In this document: positions 59,456 through 64,000 of the stretch, in pieces
How positions within the stretch are numbered: the stretch's first letter is position 1
Layout of the letters: every line of letters starts with the position of its first letter
Source: Pseudisothecium myosuroides
Taxonomy: Eukaryota; Streptophyta; Bryopsida; Hypnales; Lembophyllaceae
Reading direction: 5' to 3'
Length of the DNA stretch: 64,000 nucleotides
NCBI GenBank assembly: GCA_951799445.1
Contig: OX637288.1
Location: forward strand, 28,127,288-28,191,287
Notes under the pieces: generated by a model
What the model saw: the letters and a program-made list of their open reading frames with translations, nothing else
Databases searched by the model: none
Told to the model about the DNA's origin: nothing
Position numbers and translations under genes: made by a program

Positions 59456-61099
59456 ATACACATACATTTTTTGGGACAAACTAGATAAATAATTTCCCAA
59501 AAATTTCGGCATCCTTTTCATTATTTATTTTCTAACCAATATGCTAGGAAGCTACAATATTGATTCTTCAATGTACCAATTGTATTCACCAATATCCTAG
59601 TAGTGAATGTTATACGACTTTTGGGAGAAGTTTGACATTGAGTACTAATCACTAGGAGTTGTAGATGGATTACAAATGTCTTGAAGAACTTATTGTGGGA
59701 GCTACAATGTAACAAAAAGATGTGCGTAGTCTTGTGCTTGGACCCCATCAAAAATTCATAGCCATTGATATGGAAGGGGAGAATTCCAACTCTTTCCATC
59801 CAAAATCTCCATGGCTTTGAACCTTAGCCGTTGATCTAGAAGGAGATAATATTGAACCCTCTTCTTTTGCCATCGATCTTCAAAAACAAAAAAACAAAAA
59901 AACACCAATATGGATACTTATATTGATACAATATTCTAATACCAATATAGAATATTATATAGATAATACATATGGATAGTATTTTTATACGTAATATTAA
60001 TATGATACAAATACAAATATGGATATGGATACAAATACAAATATGAATATGATAGTATTGATATGGAGTATAAAATACATATATTATATTGGAATACATG
60101 GACAAAATATTAACAACATACGGATACATGTGCTATGTCAATATCCCATATCAATTGCAATTAGAACAACTTCTCAAAAAATATAAATATTCAAAAGGGA
60201 TGGATTATCAATTATTTTACAACGGATTTCATTTCACAATGCCATGAATGAGTGAATTTGTTACAATGTACTCAAAACAAATGAAGCACATCTAATATGC
60301 TAAAAAGAGATTTTTGCCTATTCTTCAATAATATGACTAGAGTGGTTCAACACTATAATCAACTATGTGACTTCATGGTTTTTCAAGATAGCTATGAATT
60401 AGTTCAAATACACATAGGAAGAAAAGAAAAACATGGAAAAATATAAAGATCTTATTATCAAGGTCTTTTTAAAACATAATTTATTTTCCTTAAAAACCTC
60501 TAAGTCTACATTCTTTGAGCCATAAAGAACGGATCTAAAACAAATTTACACCTCAAGTGGCTCAAAAAAACTTTTGATCCACTCTTTATGCAAGGATTGG
60601 AACTAAAACCTCAATTTCACAAGAAGACAACTCAATGTGATTAGATTGCATGCATTCATGCCTTGTTGCCATTCCTAAAATGAAGTTTAATAAGAATCTA
60701 AATGCAATCTACGGAACCAAGGACCAAATGGAGGATACCGTTTCATGACTTTAGGATGTCTCTATTTCGTTCATGATATGAATTTTCCTCAATTTTTCTT
60801 CAGAAATCCATCGTAATGACAAATCTTCATAAAAAAATCCAGAAATTAATTCACAAATAGGAGGCATGTGAAATCATTTGTGAAAAAGAAAAGAAGATAT
60901 TTCCAACTAGCTATAGTGGCCAAATGGGGCTCACATCTTGGTTACAGGCCCGTCTTCTCAGGGCTGAATACCTAGCAATCAGCAAAGAAAATCCTTCGAT
61001 TTGATTAATGTTGCCTTTGTCTTTCCAATTTCCTGTTTAAAAACTACAAGCAAACTGCCGTACTGGCCACGAAAAGAATACAGAATGATCTTCAACGTA
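59456..61099. other. AT-rich spacer, no gene seen
   Basis: 59900-60130 is a degenerate tandem of ATGGATAC / ATACAAATATGG-type units on top of a low-complexity AT background. The ProRS 3' end lies near 61000. No gene. Confidence 0.5.

Positions 61100-64000
<2,901 letters not shown>

Overview
This is nuclear DNA of a land plant. The genes have many GT-AG introns. Their products are plant families: an MRS2/CorA Mg2+ transporter, a SOSEKI polarity protein, a BIR-type LRR receptor pseudokinase, a plastid-type GNAT, a GH17-X8 beta-1,3-glucanase, a BAP31-like ER protein, a stress-response A/B-barrel protein and an organellar prolyl-tRNA synthetase. Intergenic DNA is very AT-rich and full of short non-autonomous DNA transposons, foldbacks and minisatellites. 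The compact genes set in AT-rich spacers would suit a non-seed plant such as a bryophyte, but the species cannot be fixed from the sequence alone.

Layout. 0-2 kb: a TTAA-flanked element, then the MRS2 upstream region. 2.17-6.45 kb (+): seven-exon MRS2 gene whose first intron and exon-2 flanks are built of diverged tandem repeats. 6.9-16 kb: gene-free, with nested TTAA elements and foldbacks. 18.0-21.6 kb (+): seven-exon SOSEKI gene. 24.7-27.4 kb (+): two-exon BIR-like pseudokinase behind a roughly 60-bp minisatellite, with a MITE starting 48 bp after its stop. 29.1-31.8 kb (-): four-exon GNAT acetyltransferase. 32-40 kb: gene-free, with MITEs, a (TAA)n tract and a 64-bp-arm foldback. 40.2-42.5 kb (-): four-exon GH17-X8 glucanase with minisatellites in two introns. 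43.6-52.1 kb: gene-free, with TTAA elements, a Stowaway-like MITE and hairpin elements. 52.9-53.3 kb (+): intronless BAP31-like gene followed by a 351-bp tandem duplication. 56.6-57.4 kb (-): two-exon A/B-barrel protein. 61.1-63.2 kb (-): three-exon prolyl-tRNA synthetase.

The genes look like independent housekeeping, signalling and cell-wall loci; nothing suggests a gene cluster or shared pathway. Exon joins were checked by reading-frame phase and by conserved motifs spanning the joins. The most unusual signal is in the repeats. A dispersed set of elements starts TTAACCC and ends GGGTTAA, with TTAA at both ends, which is the hallmark of piggyBac-type target-site duplication. No transposase is visible. 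No tRNA, rRNA, CRISPR array or bacterial-type operon was seen.
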